A stretch of 64,000 nt of DNA from Taenia hydatigena (GCA_036345935.2 JADWOT020000009.1:16341443-16405442); one strand, 5' to 3'. Numbered from the stretch's first letter, positions 35,307 through 47,960 are shown. Program-made: numbers and translations. The notes: generated by a model not told the origin, from the letters alone.

Positions 35307-35957
35307 ATAATGTGGAGTGATGTAAGGACTATGGTGGGCACCATTTATGCAATTATCATTTCAAAGTCACTAGTCGAATGGTGTCAATAAAGGGATGATT
35401 GCTTCCCCAATTTCGCCCCTACTCCCTAGAACTTCTTCGACCTTATGCTATTAATCTTTAAGAGGACTTTTAGGGCACTCATCAGTAGCTCAGTACATAT
35501 TCTAAATCTATGCATAAAGCGCAACATCGAATGCATGGCAACAACAAAGATATGCAAATGGCGGTTTGTGTGACACTAGATCTCTGTCCCACTACAACAT
35601 GTCTATCCTCCACTTTGGAAAGTTTTGTTTAAATTTCTTCATTTATTTGCCTTCTTATGACCTTATCTTCGTTTTCAGGTGGGCCTCACGCAATCCTCTT
35701 CAGACGGCTCTGAATGCCACTTTTGGCGCATTGTCTTGCCAAGTGATTTGGAACGCAGCGTCCAATTCTCAGTCATTACCATTATAACGGTCATTAGCAC
35801 TGAGCTCGGAGGTGGAGACTTAACCGAAGCTGACACATGGCAGAGAGCAAAGCGGTGGAGAGAGACTCTTTGAAAGCCACACCATCATGTCACAGCATTT
35901 GTCACGACGTCAATGGAAGGAACACAAGACATTGAGGTGATCATAACAAATCACAGA
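35307..35957 (+). repeat. Left arm of a near-identical inverted repeat
   Basis: Reads from TGGGTGCATAATGTGGAG to TGATCATAACAAATCAC. It is the reverse complement of 41170-41816 with no difference seen in the stretches compared, including 308 bases giving identical translations in both arms. A third, diverged copy in right-arm orientation is at about 54130-54780. The 73- and 64-codon ORFs inside are duplicated with the DNA and have no recognisable domain. Confidence 0.7.
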
Positions 35958-35999
35958 TTTGTGTGGTTTAATAAAAGAGAGTCAGAGGGCGTTTGCTCC

Positions 36000-37420
36000 C
36001 TTGGGGTGTAATGAACGCATAGGTTGACAGCCTCATAATTATCACAAGGTAGACTAACACGTGATTACCAACGTGGCTACGCAGCTCTCGAGTCACAACT
36101 TGCCGTAGTCCACCAACTCCTACTGTCTCCCAGACATCCGTGGTGTCGGATTCGCCCCACCCACCATTCATTCTTACTTCATTAATATTAATTTAACATC
36201 TCAATGACAAATGCACGAATTTGACACGCGTACTTGTGCTTGAATGGGACATACTTGGATGGCATTCTCTCCATTGTGGTGTGGTTTAATGCAATCGTCT
36301 AAAGCGAAGCGCGTGGATATGTTGTCAGCCTCATAATTATCAACAAGTTGGCCTAACACCTACTTATTTGCTCCATTATCCAGCTCTTGTGGGCAACAAG
36401 CATCTAAGTTCCACACAAATTTTCGTACTTCAAAAATCTGTAAGGAATGCAAGCAGCTAGAAAGAACAAGGGGAATCAAAATTATTTCCTTTTGCGCAGA
36501 CCTTTAGATGAGAATAGAATAATGCATAATTATTAGCAAAAAATGTGCATTACTGCAGGAGTGTCAAGTGCAGTGCGGCATCCACTCTGGTATGCGTATT
36601 ACTGGATGATATCAAATCCATTTCTAACCTCGTAATATAGATGTCTTTTGGTCCCAATTTGCACCATTTATTGTGGTCTTTCAACGCATTTGACTACATT
36701 CCAAATTGAGTAGATGACACATCCTAAAGCATCAGCGAGCGCTATGGTTTGTTGGGATGGGCACAAATTGATAGGCAGTGCGTGTCACGTATTTTTGATA
36801 AATGGCAGAACATAAAGAACAGATCAACGTGCAATATTCAAAGCAATAAAGTGCGTTGATAATGAAGTGACAAACAAGCCTTTTTAATGCAACTANGCCA
36901 CAACTTGCCTTAGTCCACCACCTCTTTCTAACTCCCCGACATCCATGGTGTCGGATTTGCCCCACCCACCGTTCATTCTTGCTTCATTAATATTAATTTA
37001 ACCCCTCAATGACAAATGCACGAATTTGACACACTTACTTGTGCTTGAATGAAGTAGACTGGGAAGGCATTGGCTCCATTGTGGTGAAGTTGGGTGCAAA
37101 TGTTTAAAGTTAAATGCAAGAACATGTTTTCAGCCTCATAATTCTCCACAAGTTGGCCTAACATCCACTTACTTGCCCATTACTTAGCTCTTGTGAGCAA
37201 CTAGCATCTAATCTCCACACTCTCCAATCCTGCAAAAGTGTGGCCCACACTACTACAGTAGCATTAGGAAGGCTGGGAAGATGAGACCAAGTTAGGCGAT
37301 TTCGGGAGGGCTCAGGCAGTCACCATTAATGCAATTACCACTATTCAAATCCCTAATCAAAAGTGTGTTATTGATAGATTGGTCGAGTGCTCAATGTTCA
37401 ATTTGCAACTGGATTTTGGG
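36000..37420 (+). repeat. Tandem copies of antigen-gene 3' flank without genes
   Basis: Successive copies near 36000-36400 and 36890-37290 share GACATCC(A/G)TGGTGTCGGAT, CATTAATATTAATTTAAC, AATGACAAATGCACGAAT and CAGCCTCATAATTATCAC with 50450-50920, which lies downstream of the gene ending at 50230. No coding exon accompanies them. Confidence 0.55.
36525..36894 (+). repeat. Near-identical segment, copy 1, ending at an ambiguous base
   Basis: Matches 38515-38883 with two differences noticed by eye (GCACC/ACACC near 36661, and AACAGATC/AACGGATC). The homology stops at AACTA, immediately before n at 36896, after which 3' flank sequence begins. Confidence 0.65.
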
Positions 37421-38308
37421 GCAACCATTAGAAGTTTAGTTTACGCATTTAATTCCAAAATTATGCTTTCCATCCAATAAAGTGCTGCGGATAAAATGTG
37501 CAAATGACGGATCCTATGTCTCTACATCTCTCATCGCACCATGTTTATTCACGATTTTGAGAAGGATTTCGCCAATTAATTTTGCATGCATATTTTTATG
37601 ACTATGTACGTGGGCCTTATTCGAATGCATCTACGAAACAAAGATCATCACTGCGACGACATTGCCTGACGGATATAACACCACGTGAGGTTGAGGTATT
37701 TGAGTGCTCTTTGTTATAGATGAACTGCCTAAAATGTGAGCGCGTTAGGAGCAGCGAGAATGCTAAAGCAGCGTAGTCTACACGAGATCCTCCCATCCCT
37801 CTACGGATGGCATAATGGAGAAGATTGTTTGACGAGGCAGGCGAATCGAGCGAAATTGGTCACATCGGGAGCAAGTCCATCAGCTAATTTCATGTTTAAC
37901 ATCTACATAGGAGGTGTAGATTGGGGACACATGGAGAGGTGACGCTGCCAGTTCATTCATAAAAGGAGTTGTTGAGAATAATGAGAACACTGCTTCTTCG
38001 CCACAGTGGTTCATGCAATAACAATGACATTGCCACGAGAGTCTGTGTCTTTGTGTGCTTCTGTGTGTGCATGTTTGTCTGTGCTGAAAACAGACTTCAG
38101 CTTCAAATGCATTTGCACCATAGAGGGGCTCAATCAGGACGAAGCCTTAGCACCAATTCCCAAAATGGCATGATTTTACTTGTGATTCGGCACCGCAACT
38201 GGGTATTATTGGATCATTGTTTTCTCCTCGTTCTACACTGGCTGTCATCTGGGAATTAGTGGTACTTAAATATTGAGAGCAGACGATGAATTAGCAAGAC
38301 AGGTGTTT
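37421..38308. other. Mosaic of duplicated fragments
   Basis: 37620-37930 is the inverse of 39480-39730 and 52270-52540 (CACTGCGACGACATTGCC, GCGAATCGAGCGAAATTGG). 37960-38160 is the inverse of about 52010-52200. The 96-codon ORF at 37969 includes a low-complexity VCVFVCFCVCMFVC run and is not supported. Confidence 0.45.
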
Positions 38309-38342
38309 CTTGTTGTTGTGGATGTTGTTGCTGATGTTGTTG
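38309..38342 (+). repeat. (GTT/GAT)n microsatellite
   Basis: Imperfect GTTGTT/GATGTT trinucleotide run. Its complement occurs at about 47085-47105 at the edge of an inverted duplicate. Confidence 0.6.
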
Positions 38343-39810
38343 ATTAAGACATTTACTAAGGCGCTCTTTGAAATGGAGTTAAAGTACGCAGTGTTCTAAC
38401 ATGCGTGAAAGGGTGAGGTGAAGGTGAACATTTTACACCCTTTTACGGGTCTTCGCAAGTGACTCCGTTGTTACTTCGTGCATGTGGCCTATAGGAAGTA
38501 GATCAGTGAAAGCATAATTATTAGCAAAAAATGTGCATTACTGCAGGAGTGTCAAGTGCAGTGCGGCATCCACTCTGGTATGCGTATTACTGGATGATAT
38601 CAAATCCATTTCTAACCTCGTAATATAGATGTCTTTTGGTCCCAATTTACACCATTTATTGTGGTCTTTCAACGCATTTGACTACATTCCAAATTGAGTA
38701 GATGACACATCCTAAAGCATCAGCGAGCGCTATGGTTTGTTGGGATGGGCACAAATTGATAGGCAGTGCGTGTCACGTATTTTTGATAAATGGCAGAACA
38801 TAAAGAACGGATCAACGTGCAATATTCAAAGCAATAAAGTGCGTTGATAATGAAGTGACAAACAAGCCTTTTTAATGCAACTAAAGTAGGAAACATGTAG
38901 AATGCACTGCTGAACAACGGAGAGAAGTGAATTACTGGAGGAACTTCCATCCACTTTCATAAAATTAAGTCAAGCACATGGTTAACCGTGATGCAGGTGG
39001 ATTACATTACCACTGTGAGGTGCAGTTGTGCACGACATTGGATATGCGCACAACCAGGCGGATTGACTGTCAATTCATTCCGCATTTCGCTTGAGTAATT
39101 TGCAAGGCACAGCTTCCCACGCGAAACCAAAGCTTAGTGCCGATGTCGAATCACTTTTGTGCTGACGAGTGGAACAGACGAAACATTCAATAATTTGTCA
39201 CACATGAGGCAGCAATCGTGTCTTATTAGCTAAACAGGAGACAGATAGTGCCAGTGAAGGCAAGAATGGAGTTGCAATAGCCAGCAATAGAATCACCTCA
39301 AGCAATCAAACTTGAGTAACTAGTCAACACTAACAATATCAATCAACAACGATTTTTCTAATGCAGGAGCTGCCCTTACGATTTGAGTCCTACTAGTTCC
39401 AAGGGGACAGCCAGTGTAGAATGGGGAGACAAAACTAATGCAATAATGCCAACTCACCGTGGCGAATCACAAGCTAATAGAATTGCTCCCGATGTGACCA
39501 ATTTCGCTCGATTCGCCTGCCTCGTCAAACAATCTTCTCCATTATGCCATCCGTAGAGGGATGGGAGGATCTCGTGTAGACTACGCTGCTTTAGCATTCT
39601 CGCTGCTCCTAACGCGCTCACATTTTAGGCAGTTCATCCATAACAAAGAGCACTTAAATACCTTAACCTCACGTGGTGTCATATCCGTCAGGCAATGTCG
39701 TTGCAGTGATGATCTCTGTTTCGTAGATGGATTTGAATGAGTACATGTCAGCAAGTGGTAATGGCTGAACGGACGAAAAGTAGCGTGTGATGTTTGGACG
39801 CGACGCAGGA

Positions 39811-39836
39811 AGAGGAGGAGGAGGAGGAGGAGGAAT
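39811..39836 (+). repeat. (GGA)n microsatellite
   Basis: An AGGAGGAGGAGG run. The aligned position near 52620 in the second duplicate carries only GGAGAAGGGAGG, so the tract expanded or contracted after duplication. Confidence 0.7.
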
Positions 39837-41169
39837 GTAGTGGAGGGCATACGTGAGGAACGGAGTGGAGGCTGATGATGAGTTTCGGGTGTGATGGGTG
39901 CAAGGTGAGCGTGTTTCCATCACAATCCAGCTGTCTGGGTAGGGTAAAGAGGGAAGGATTGATGGCGATTGACAACGAAGGGAGTCGGAGATGTGATCAC
40001 GATTATGCGCTGGCGCATGACTACATCTTGTAAGTTTCGTTGAGTAGCACAAATATCATTGTTAGCAGTGGAGTCTTTGGTGGTCTAACAGGGAGTTGAT
40101 TGCTCACAGTTAATATAGGTCATTCAAAATGCGTAACTCACTGGCAATGGGTCAGGCTTGGTGAAAGCGAGTGCCGACCACAGGGTGCATTATGGTAGTC
40201 AAGCAGTATGCTTAATTTGAGCTACGACCAACAGTTGATGTACAAATTACGGGAAGGTGATTCCTTGTCGCTACACTTTTATCAGTTACTTTGTTGAGGC
40301 GTGAAGGCGCCATCGGCTTTGTAGGCTGTTGGAATGCACTCGAAGTGTGTGCGATAAATCTCATGTGGGTCCATAAGAAAACTAAAATTCCAAGCACTGT
40401 GCCTACTTATTTCTACAAAGTGAATGATCATGTCAGCGTACACTGTCCTCTTGCCAATGCACTCACACTCAGGTTAATTGTCACAGTCACTTACGGATCT
40501 ACGATGTGCTGATATGCTGAATGGCTGCATTAAATAGTGTTTAAATCAGGGGACAACGGGATACGAAACCTCCGTGAAAACTACCACATCAAAATCGCTA
40601 CTGTGTGGGATTCGGAGAAAGGAAAGACGGTGCATGCAGACAAACATCCTGCTTGTCTTACACATGGCTGGTAGAAGAAGAGATAATGTTGAACTTCATT
40701 ACTGTCCCTTTATAATGGATGCCATCGTGGCTGCGACTGCTTGACGTCGTCTGGATCGCCATTGCGAACGGATCGTTCAAGACATGCGTAAAATAATAGC
40801 CCAAGTGAAATGTGGTTTACTGGACTTGTGTTGCTAAAAGAAGTGAAAGAGAAGTGCGACAGGTTACGCTGGATTACCTCGCGTTGCATCTTGACAGTGG
40901 CATTTCCAATTTCGCAATGTTCACATTGGTTCTAGGTGTTTCATTAAAAATTGTGGGACAGTAGGCGAATCAGACCGTTTAGCTGATGACTTTGGCCGCA
41001 GCGGTTACACACCGAATCAACACTGGCAATGGGATGTGATGGAGTCACCTTGTCTATCCCAATGTCCCCTCACCGCATTTTCGCAGCCGAAGCATTGCTT
41101 ACCCTGGAGGGTGGCCACTATTTTCTTCTTGTTCTACACGGTCGTCTGCTATGTGAGGCCACGTGATTT

Positions 41170-41816
41170 GTTATGATCACCTCAATGTCTTGTGTTCCTT
41201 CCATTGACGTCGTGACAAATGCTGTGACATGATGGTGTGGCTTTCAAAGAGTCTCTCTCCACCGCTTTGCTCTCTGCCATGTGTCAGCTTCGGTTAAGTC
41301 TCCACCTCCGAGCTCAGTGCTAATGACCGTTATAATGGTAATGACTGAGAATTGGACGCTGCGTTCCAAATCACTTGGCAAGACAATGCGCCAAAAGTGG
41401 CATTCAGAGCCGTCTGAAGAGGATTGCGTGAGGCCCACCTGAAAACGAAGATAAGGTCATAAGAAGGCAAATAAATGAAGAAATTTAAACAAAACTTTCC
41501 AAAGTGGAGGATAGACATGTTGTAGTGGGACAGAGATCTAGTGTCACACAAACCGCCATTTGCATATCTTTGTTGTTGCCATGCATTCGATGTTGCGCTT
41601 TATGCATAGATTTAGAATATGTACTGAGCTACTGATGAGTGCCCTAAAAGTCCTCTTAAAGATTAATAGCATAAGGTCGAAGAAGTTCTAGGGAGTAGGG
41701 GCGAAATTGGGGAAGCAATCATCCCTTTATTGACACCATTCGACTAGTGACTTTGAAATGATAATTGCATAAATGGTGCCCACCATAGTCCTTACATCAC
41801 TCCACATTATGCACCC
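41170..41816 (-). repeat. Right arm of the near-identical inverted repeat
   Basis: Reverse complement of 35307-35957. It starts at GTGATTTGTTATGATCA and ends at TTATGCACCCA. It also lies inside the segmental duplication, whose other copy (54130-54780) is clearly more diverged. The left arm was therefore most likely derived from, or converted by, this one. Confidence 0.7.
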
Positions 41817-41829
41817 ACCTTACCAGCAT

Positions 41830-42920
41830 TTGCATCTGAATTTTCAAGCAATTAAAGGCCACTCAATCGTAGCTTAGGCCATGCATTATATTTATCAAAT
41901 AATATTTTCCGTCAGATAAATTGCATGTGCTCTGATCCATCAGCGGTCATCTCCATCTCGGCATGCCACATTGTAACTTGCCCATTGCTATCATTTTCAC
42001 CCTCGCCAATTCTATGCGGACGTGTTTCTAAAAAGAACGCAACATTGCTGATTTGCCATCACCGATCTACAAGTGCTGATAAGATGTGGTCAAGAAGGCG
42101 GAAGATTGCAGGACTCGAGTAGGCCTCATTTGTGCAGGCACCACTTCATTAACCACTGGTCAAACATGCGTAAATGTAGTTAGTCGATTGCTCAGTGTTG
42201 CTGTTCTACTTCTGGTGAATTTCATTCTCCTGCTGCAACTGAGGATGCACACTGGCACATCATGGCAGGTTTTGAAGTAGGGATAAATTGAGCAAGTATA
42301 GGAGGATCTTGCATGTCTAGTGGGATATTGCGCTCATTATTTTCATACCAATGGAGGAAGAGGAGGAATACGTCTACTGTGTAAGTGTGCGATTATAAGC
42401 GTATGCTGTCCTATAGACTCAGCTATTAGCAACGAGGCATTCGCTTCCTCAAGTCAAAACAGCAAACAACGCATACAATCTACCTGGACACGACTCGGAG
42501 GAGGTCAAGAGACTGTCTCTCAAAGTGGAGAAGCAGGACTAGTGGGTCAATGTAAAGAGGCTACCAGTTCTTTAGCAACATACATGACTTTCTCACCTCT
42601 GTCACAGCAAAATGCTCTGCCATAATTTCCGCTTCGTTGTGGTAGGATAAGCTAATACATTACCCCCTTCTACAACCTTTTATCTTGCTGAAGTTCCAAA
42701 ACTTTGGCTGAAGACTCTACACCAAACAAATATTCTCCTTTCTTTCCATTGCGTAAAATAGATGATTTGGAGAGGGAGGTGAAAAGGGGAGGAAGCGGCT
42801 TGTTCTTGAGTTCTTCCTCCACTCAGAGAGAGAAAACGAGGAAGGTTAACACCTTTTCAAGTCAAAAGCCTATTCTCTTCTTTGTTTGGCCCCTTTTAGG
42901 TAGGTAGACATACCGATTTC
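41830..42920 (+). repeat. R3 repeat insertion specific to duplication copy 1
   Basis: Long R3 copy (TGTGCTCTGATCCATCAGCGG, shortened, CATCTCGGCATGCCACATTG, GCAACTGAGGATGCACAC, GCATGTCTAGTGGGATATTG). The homologous place in copy 2 (54790-54890) has only about 100 bases. Overlapping ORFs of 64-101 codons show no domain. Confidence 0.5.
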
Positions 42921-44540
42921 ACCCTTAACCTTACATGAAATGCCAAATCAATCTTTGTTAATTGTGAGTTACGGGCAAAATTGGTAATACAATGTGTTGA
43001 CTCCTATCTCTTTATTCCTTCCTTCAATAAACTACCGCAAATTACATGCCTGGCGAGCACGGGAGAAGAGTAGTAAGGAGGTATCAGTCTAACTGGCGAA
43101 AAATTACAAGGCTGGCATCATAATTGGCCACTTTACTTTTAACAACTTCACCTCAGTTCACCGCAAATAAATGCGCTGTACTCGTTCATCATAGCGTAGG
43201 TAGAAAGTTGGACTGATTAAAGATTAGCATTCCGCTACTACAAAACTTGAACAACTAAATGAAGCTGAAGGAATCTGCTAATCTGACATTTGAGTGAAGT
43301 TTAACCCATGCATAGGCAACATCATGAGAATCCAAATTATTTCAAGTAAACAGACCAAAGTGACTGCATTCCATTGTGAAGACATCCAAGTCATAAAGCT
43401 GCAAAAGATTGGCATGTTACGAAAGGGGAGACCAAACGTTAGATTGACCCCGACGTGATGTTTGTTCTGCTGCATAAGAAAAGTGACTACTCTTAAGCTC
43501 TCATTGGTAGCAATAATTACTGCACCAGTTAGATTAAGGGCGTTGTCGTGAGGTCGGCCACTGTCACGCCGCGTCGTGTCGACCTAGCAGATCAGGAGCT
43601 CCAAAGGCCTCTGAGAACGATAATTAATCCTCATGCGGCCCACTTGACAGGGCAGCTGATTGAGTAGAAGGTGTCTTTGTCTGCACATTTCTTACAGAAA
43701 ATCCGTCCTTGATTGTACAGCACTAGCTGGTATAGGCTGATTTACCTTCTTTACAAAAGCCGAATCTTGCGCATGAATACTTTACTTAATGAGAATGGAG
43801 AGGCATTTATAACAGTGCATTTCCAGCTTTACCGTCATTTGGTTTAAACCTAGTCTAAATTACCGAGAGATCACTAAAGTTGCAATAAGTCACAGAAACA
43901 TAACAGAATATGCACTACAAACATGCGGAACAGCTAGCAGGATACTATTCTACACTTTGGATCATACCACTTATTATGGATGCAATCCACAAATACATCA
44001 ACAAATCAAATCATCATATATGCCACCGCATTTCCTTTGAGCAGAACAACTTTACCTCCTTAGGTCATCGTCCTCAAACCTCCGTCATTAATTCATCAAT
44101 TCTCCCACTCCTCGTGGACCATCAATTACAGGTCTTAAAACCTTTCGTTTGCGAAGAGGTTTTTGGCTGCAACGTGGTCGGTGCATCTCGGCTAGTCCAG
44201 TGTATCCCCAAATTCGGCCTATTTGTAGGCTGTGACTGGGAAGTAAAGGGCAAGATGCGTCGACCTTGTGCCGCTCAAGAATAAATGATCCCTTTTAGAA
44301 GAGGAGTCCTCCTAAGCTATTTTTTAGTGCTGAGAAAGCAAGCCAAAAATTTAGTATGGAGGGACTATGCAATTCTCGCTCTTGCTGCCCTTATTCTTCA
44401 AATTATTTGTCCAAAATGCTTTCATTCGTGTGATAGAGAGGCAAAAGAAATAGCGCTTATTTGTTTTGCTTTGAAAATTGATTTCTGCATGCAAATTCTG
44501 CACTCATTTAATGTTTGCGGCTTTACCCAGCAGGTGCTCT

Positions 44541-45262
44541 CGCAGAAGTGCTTTTAAGGGAAGGCTGTAAGTTAGACAGGCCATATTTCTGAGAACTTTT
44601 GCTTGACCACCTCAATTTCCTAGTCGAAGGATAGCATTACTTGAACTAGCATAATACATGTTTGTTTAGTCAGCCAGCGCTCAAAAGCAAGTCAGATATT
44701 CATTCCTAATCAAATGTGTGCCATCTGACACATGGAATGATTATCCTCCCACTAAAAGTGGACAGTCATATCGAAGTTCGACTAGCTATAAACACTTGGC
44801 TGTCTACCTCCTCCAGTCGGCAAGAAGGAAGCGCTACAAAGAGGATTGCGTTAACTCGGTGCTCACCTCCAACCGTTCAGAGTCGTATCTGAGCAAAGTC
44901 ACCAGATTCTGACAAAGTCTCCTTTGTGATGATGGAGAGCACTAGCTATATCAAAGGCGCCTACGTTGAATGAGGGTAGCGAAGTCGCATGTGGAAATAA
45001 TGTTTTAGCGAAATGAAGCAAAAATGTGCTCCAGTTTAAAACATGGCTGCGGCGTGATAACGTTTTCTTTAACGAAGCAGTTAAGCCATCGAACATTTCA
45101 GCTGTCGAGAGTTGCATTTCGCACTACGTTAGTGACCTTCTACGTGTTGTGCGTTTTAATAAGCAGAATGTTATTCTACATCACTTAGACGCTTTTTCAT
45201 TTGGGCTATGGAGCTGTTATTTTATCACCATGACAATGCAAAGCGCGTAAGTAAGCACTATT
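44541..45262 (+). repeat. Near-identical block shared with the window's right end
   Basis: Aligns colinearly (offset 18739) with 63280-64000, with only a handful of substitutions seen. It contains ORFs (MPSDTWNDYP..., MLQFKTWLRR...) that are the same in both because the DNA is. No domain is recognised and the second copy runs off the window. Confidence 0.7.
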
Positions 45263-45469
45263 CACCTTACTTCTCCATCTCACGAATGGAACCTTTGTGG
45301 ATGGATGGGTGGATGGATGATTGGGTAGATGAGGGCAGCATAAGAGAGAGACTTCTGGTCCCGTCAAACCACACTTTTGGGTTATTTCCTCACCACTATC
45401 AAGCAACACACGAGATGCTCTAATTTAGAGATATCAACTTCCATTATCACCCTAGGCGCATTCTACAAA

Positions 45470-46089
45470 GAGGCTGAATCTGCGGATACGCTTGAGTAGC
45501 CGAGATGCACCAACCATTATTGTAATTAGTGGTCCACGAGGAGAGGGCGAATTAATGACGAGCCAACCACGCTTAATGAAATGATGTGTTATTTTGACGA
45601 TGAGAATGCTGGGAGGGTGGGGGAAGGAGACCGAAGGAGGCGGTGGTGATGTCGTCCAGAGGAAAGACGGTGACATGCGTGATGGCTTCATTCGTAATGG
45701 CCACATATGCTCGTTGAAAGCAATGCTGTTGCTTCTGATGTAGGATTATAAGCACTTCCGTTTCTGATTCATTTCAAGCATTTATATGAGAGATTCGTAC
45801 TTCGCAAGGAAAGCAAATGGTATACATCAGCAAGTAATATAAACTCGATGACGGAGTTCTCGCAAGAATTGAGAATAAATCGGCAACTGCTATCTAATCT
45901 ACAGTAATTCTACCAGTTGCACCGCCGAGTGGACAAAGCAAGGATTGTTGACCCATCTCAGACGCCTTGGAAACTCCTAATCTGCTAGATTGACACTGTG
46001 CGACGCGGCAGTGCCCGAATTCACAATGGCGTCCAAATCTATCAGGAGTAGAAATTATGGCCATTGATAGGAGCTTCATACTAGTCACT
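45470..46089 (-). repeat. R1 fragment, minus orientation
   Basis: 45530-45720 is related to 14490-14640 and 19570-19690 (GGTCCACGAGGAGAGGGCG, GACGAGCCAACC). Together with 44090-44280 it makes an inverted R1 pair. Confidence 0.5.
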
Positions 46090-46400
46090 TTCTTACTGCT
46101 GCTCTCCCTCAGCCTGCGATTGGGTGGATAATTTGCCTGGGTTTTGATGGCGGTCCATGCTTGAACGCTCGTGTAGATCAATGCCTACTCCCCAATTATC
46201 CATTATCACGACTGCTAACTTGCACTTTCAACCACCTCCTTCTCCCTTGCAGGTACCTACAATGTTGGGAATACGGTAGTCCCCATTCGTTCTTGACTTT
46301 TTAACATTGATTTGACCCCCATGAGGGGTAAACCCTGAATGCAGTCTGGCTAGGCGCTCTATTCTTCGCAGTGGGTTGGATGAAATTGTTAAAGGCTGAC
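46090..46400 (+). pseudogene. Second antigen tail-exon/repeat chimera
   Basis: The same CTGCTGCTCTCCCTCAGCCT segment is joined to GATGGCGGTCCATGCTTGA (stop at 46162-46164), followed by 3' flank (AACGCTCGTGTAGATCAATG). The breakpoint is indistinguishable from 34660-34721, so the two are copies of one event. Confidence 0.55.
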
Positions 46401-47539
46401 TTTATTTTATGAAAGTGGATGTAATTTCCTTCAGTTATTCACTTCTCTCCGTTGTTCAGCGGTACATTCTACATGTTTCCTGCCTTGGTTGCATTAAAAA
46501 GGCTTGTTTGTCACTATTATCAACGCACTTTATTGCTTTGAGTATTACGCATTGATCCGTTAGTGTCGTATGCGACATCCTGATTCCGTTATGTTCTGCC
46601 ATGTGCCACAAATGTGTGACACGCACTGCCTATCAATTTATGCCCATTCCAACAAAGCGTAGCATTTGCAGATGTTTCTAGATGTGTCATCTACTCTATT
46701 CGGAAAGTAGTCAAATGTGCTAAAAGACCACAATAAATGGTGTCAAGTGGGACCAAAAGGCATCTATATTATGAGGTCAGAAATGGATTTGATAACATCT
46801 AGTAATACGCATACCAGAATGGATGCCGCACTGCACTTGACGCTTCTGCAATGATGCACATTTTTTAGCTAATAATTATGCTTTTACCGATCTACTTCCG
46901 ATAAGCAGCATGTTAAATGTTGAAAAAGTGCACGAAGTAATAACGGAGTCACGTGTGAAGGCCCGTAAAAGAGTGTAGAAGGTTCATCTTCACCTCATTC
47001 CTTCACGCATGTGAGAGCACTGTGTACTTTAACTCCATTTCAAAAAGCGCCCTAGTAAATGTCTTCGTGTAATGTACGGCAGCCAACACCAACAACAACA
47101 AACACCTGTCTTGCTAATGCAGCGTCTACTTTCAAGATTTAAGGCTACTAATCCCCAGACGACAGCCAGTGTAGAATGAGGAGACGAAAATGACGCAATA
47201 AAACTCAGTTTCGGCTAAGGTTTCTACCTGATTGAACCCCTCCATGGTAGTTCATCTATAACTAAGAGCACTTAAATACCTCCACCTCACGTGGTGTTAT
47301 ATTCGTCAGGTAATGTTGCCGCAGTGACGATCTCTGTTTCGCAGATGGGTTTGAATAAGTCGCACTTACTTACATAGTCATGAAAATATGCACAAAAATT
47401 AATTAGCGAAATCCTTCTAAAAATCTTGAATAGGCATGGTGCAATGAGAGATGTAGTTGAGCACTCAGCTAAACCTTCAATAGCACGCGTTTGACTAGTG
47501 ATTTGATGAATGATAATTGCATAGATGGCGATTGCCTGA
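46401..47539 (-). repeat. Inverted relatives of the 38.3-38.9 and 52.4 kb blocks
   Basis: 46430-46890 is the inverse of 38520-38900 and 51020-51420. 46940-47110 is the inverse of 38290-38470. 47250-47350 matches 52460-52540 (GTGGTGTTATATTCGTCAGG). No gene. Confidence 0.5.
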
Positions 47540-47960
47540 GCCCTCCCGAAATCGCCTAATTTGGTCTCATTTTTCCAGCTTTCCTAATGCTACTGCAGTA
47601 GTGTGGACCACACTTCTACAGGGTTGGATGGTGCGGAGATTAGATGCCTGTTGCTCACAAGAGCTGGGTAATGGGCAAGTAAGTGGATGTTAGGCCAACT
47701 TGTGGAGAATTATAGGGCTGACAACATGTTCTCGCATTTAACTTTAAACATTTGCACCCAACTTCACCACAATGGAGCCAATGCCTTCCCAGTCTGTTCC
47801 ATTCAAGCACAAGTAAGTGTGTCAAATTCGTGCATTTGTCATTGGGGGGTTAAATTAATATTAATAAAGCAAGAATGAACAGTGAGTGGAACAAATCTGA
47901 CACCTTGGATGTCTGGGAGGCAGAAAGAGATGGTGGACTAAGGCAAGTTGTGACTCGACC
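47540..47960 (-). repeat. Antigen-gene 3' flank copy, minus orientation
   Basis: The inverse of 36890-37290: CAAGTAAGTGGATGTTAGGCC, TCAAATTCGTGCATTTGTCA (both shortened or exact) and TTAAATTAATATTAATAAAG. Confidence 0.5.

Larger units (their letters stand above)
38515..44560 (+). repeat. Segmental duplication block, copy 1
   Basis: Direct relative of about 51030-56600. 38884-39470 pairs with 51390-51990, 39480-39950 with 52290-52800, 40040-41235 with 52885-54180, and 42930-44560 with 54890-56600. Parts such as 40920-41190 versus 53880-54160 and 43280-43620 versus 55298-55640 look essentially identical. Differences are concentrated in indels, notably about 1.1 kb at 41830-42920 present only here. 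Confidence 0.65.

Noticed and set aside
35566..35873. Identical ORFs in both arms of the inverted repeat
   Set aside because: DNA-level duplication explains them. The diverged third copy at 54084-54395 aligns only partly as protein and carries indels. The short length and lack of domain do not support a gene.
43278..43475. Identical 65-codon minus ORFs at 43278 and 55298, suggesting a conserved membrane peptide
   Set aside because: Identity is explained by the recent segmental duplication, since flanking non-coding DNA is equally unchanged. The diverged relative near 12.8-13.1 kb does not keep the frame.
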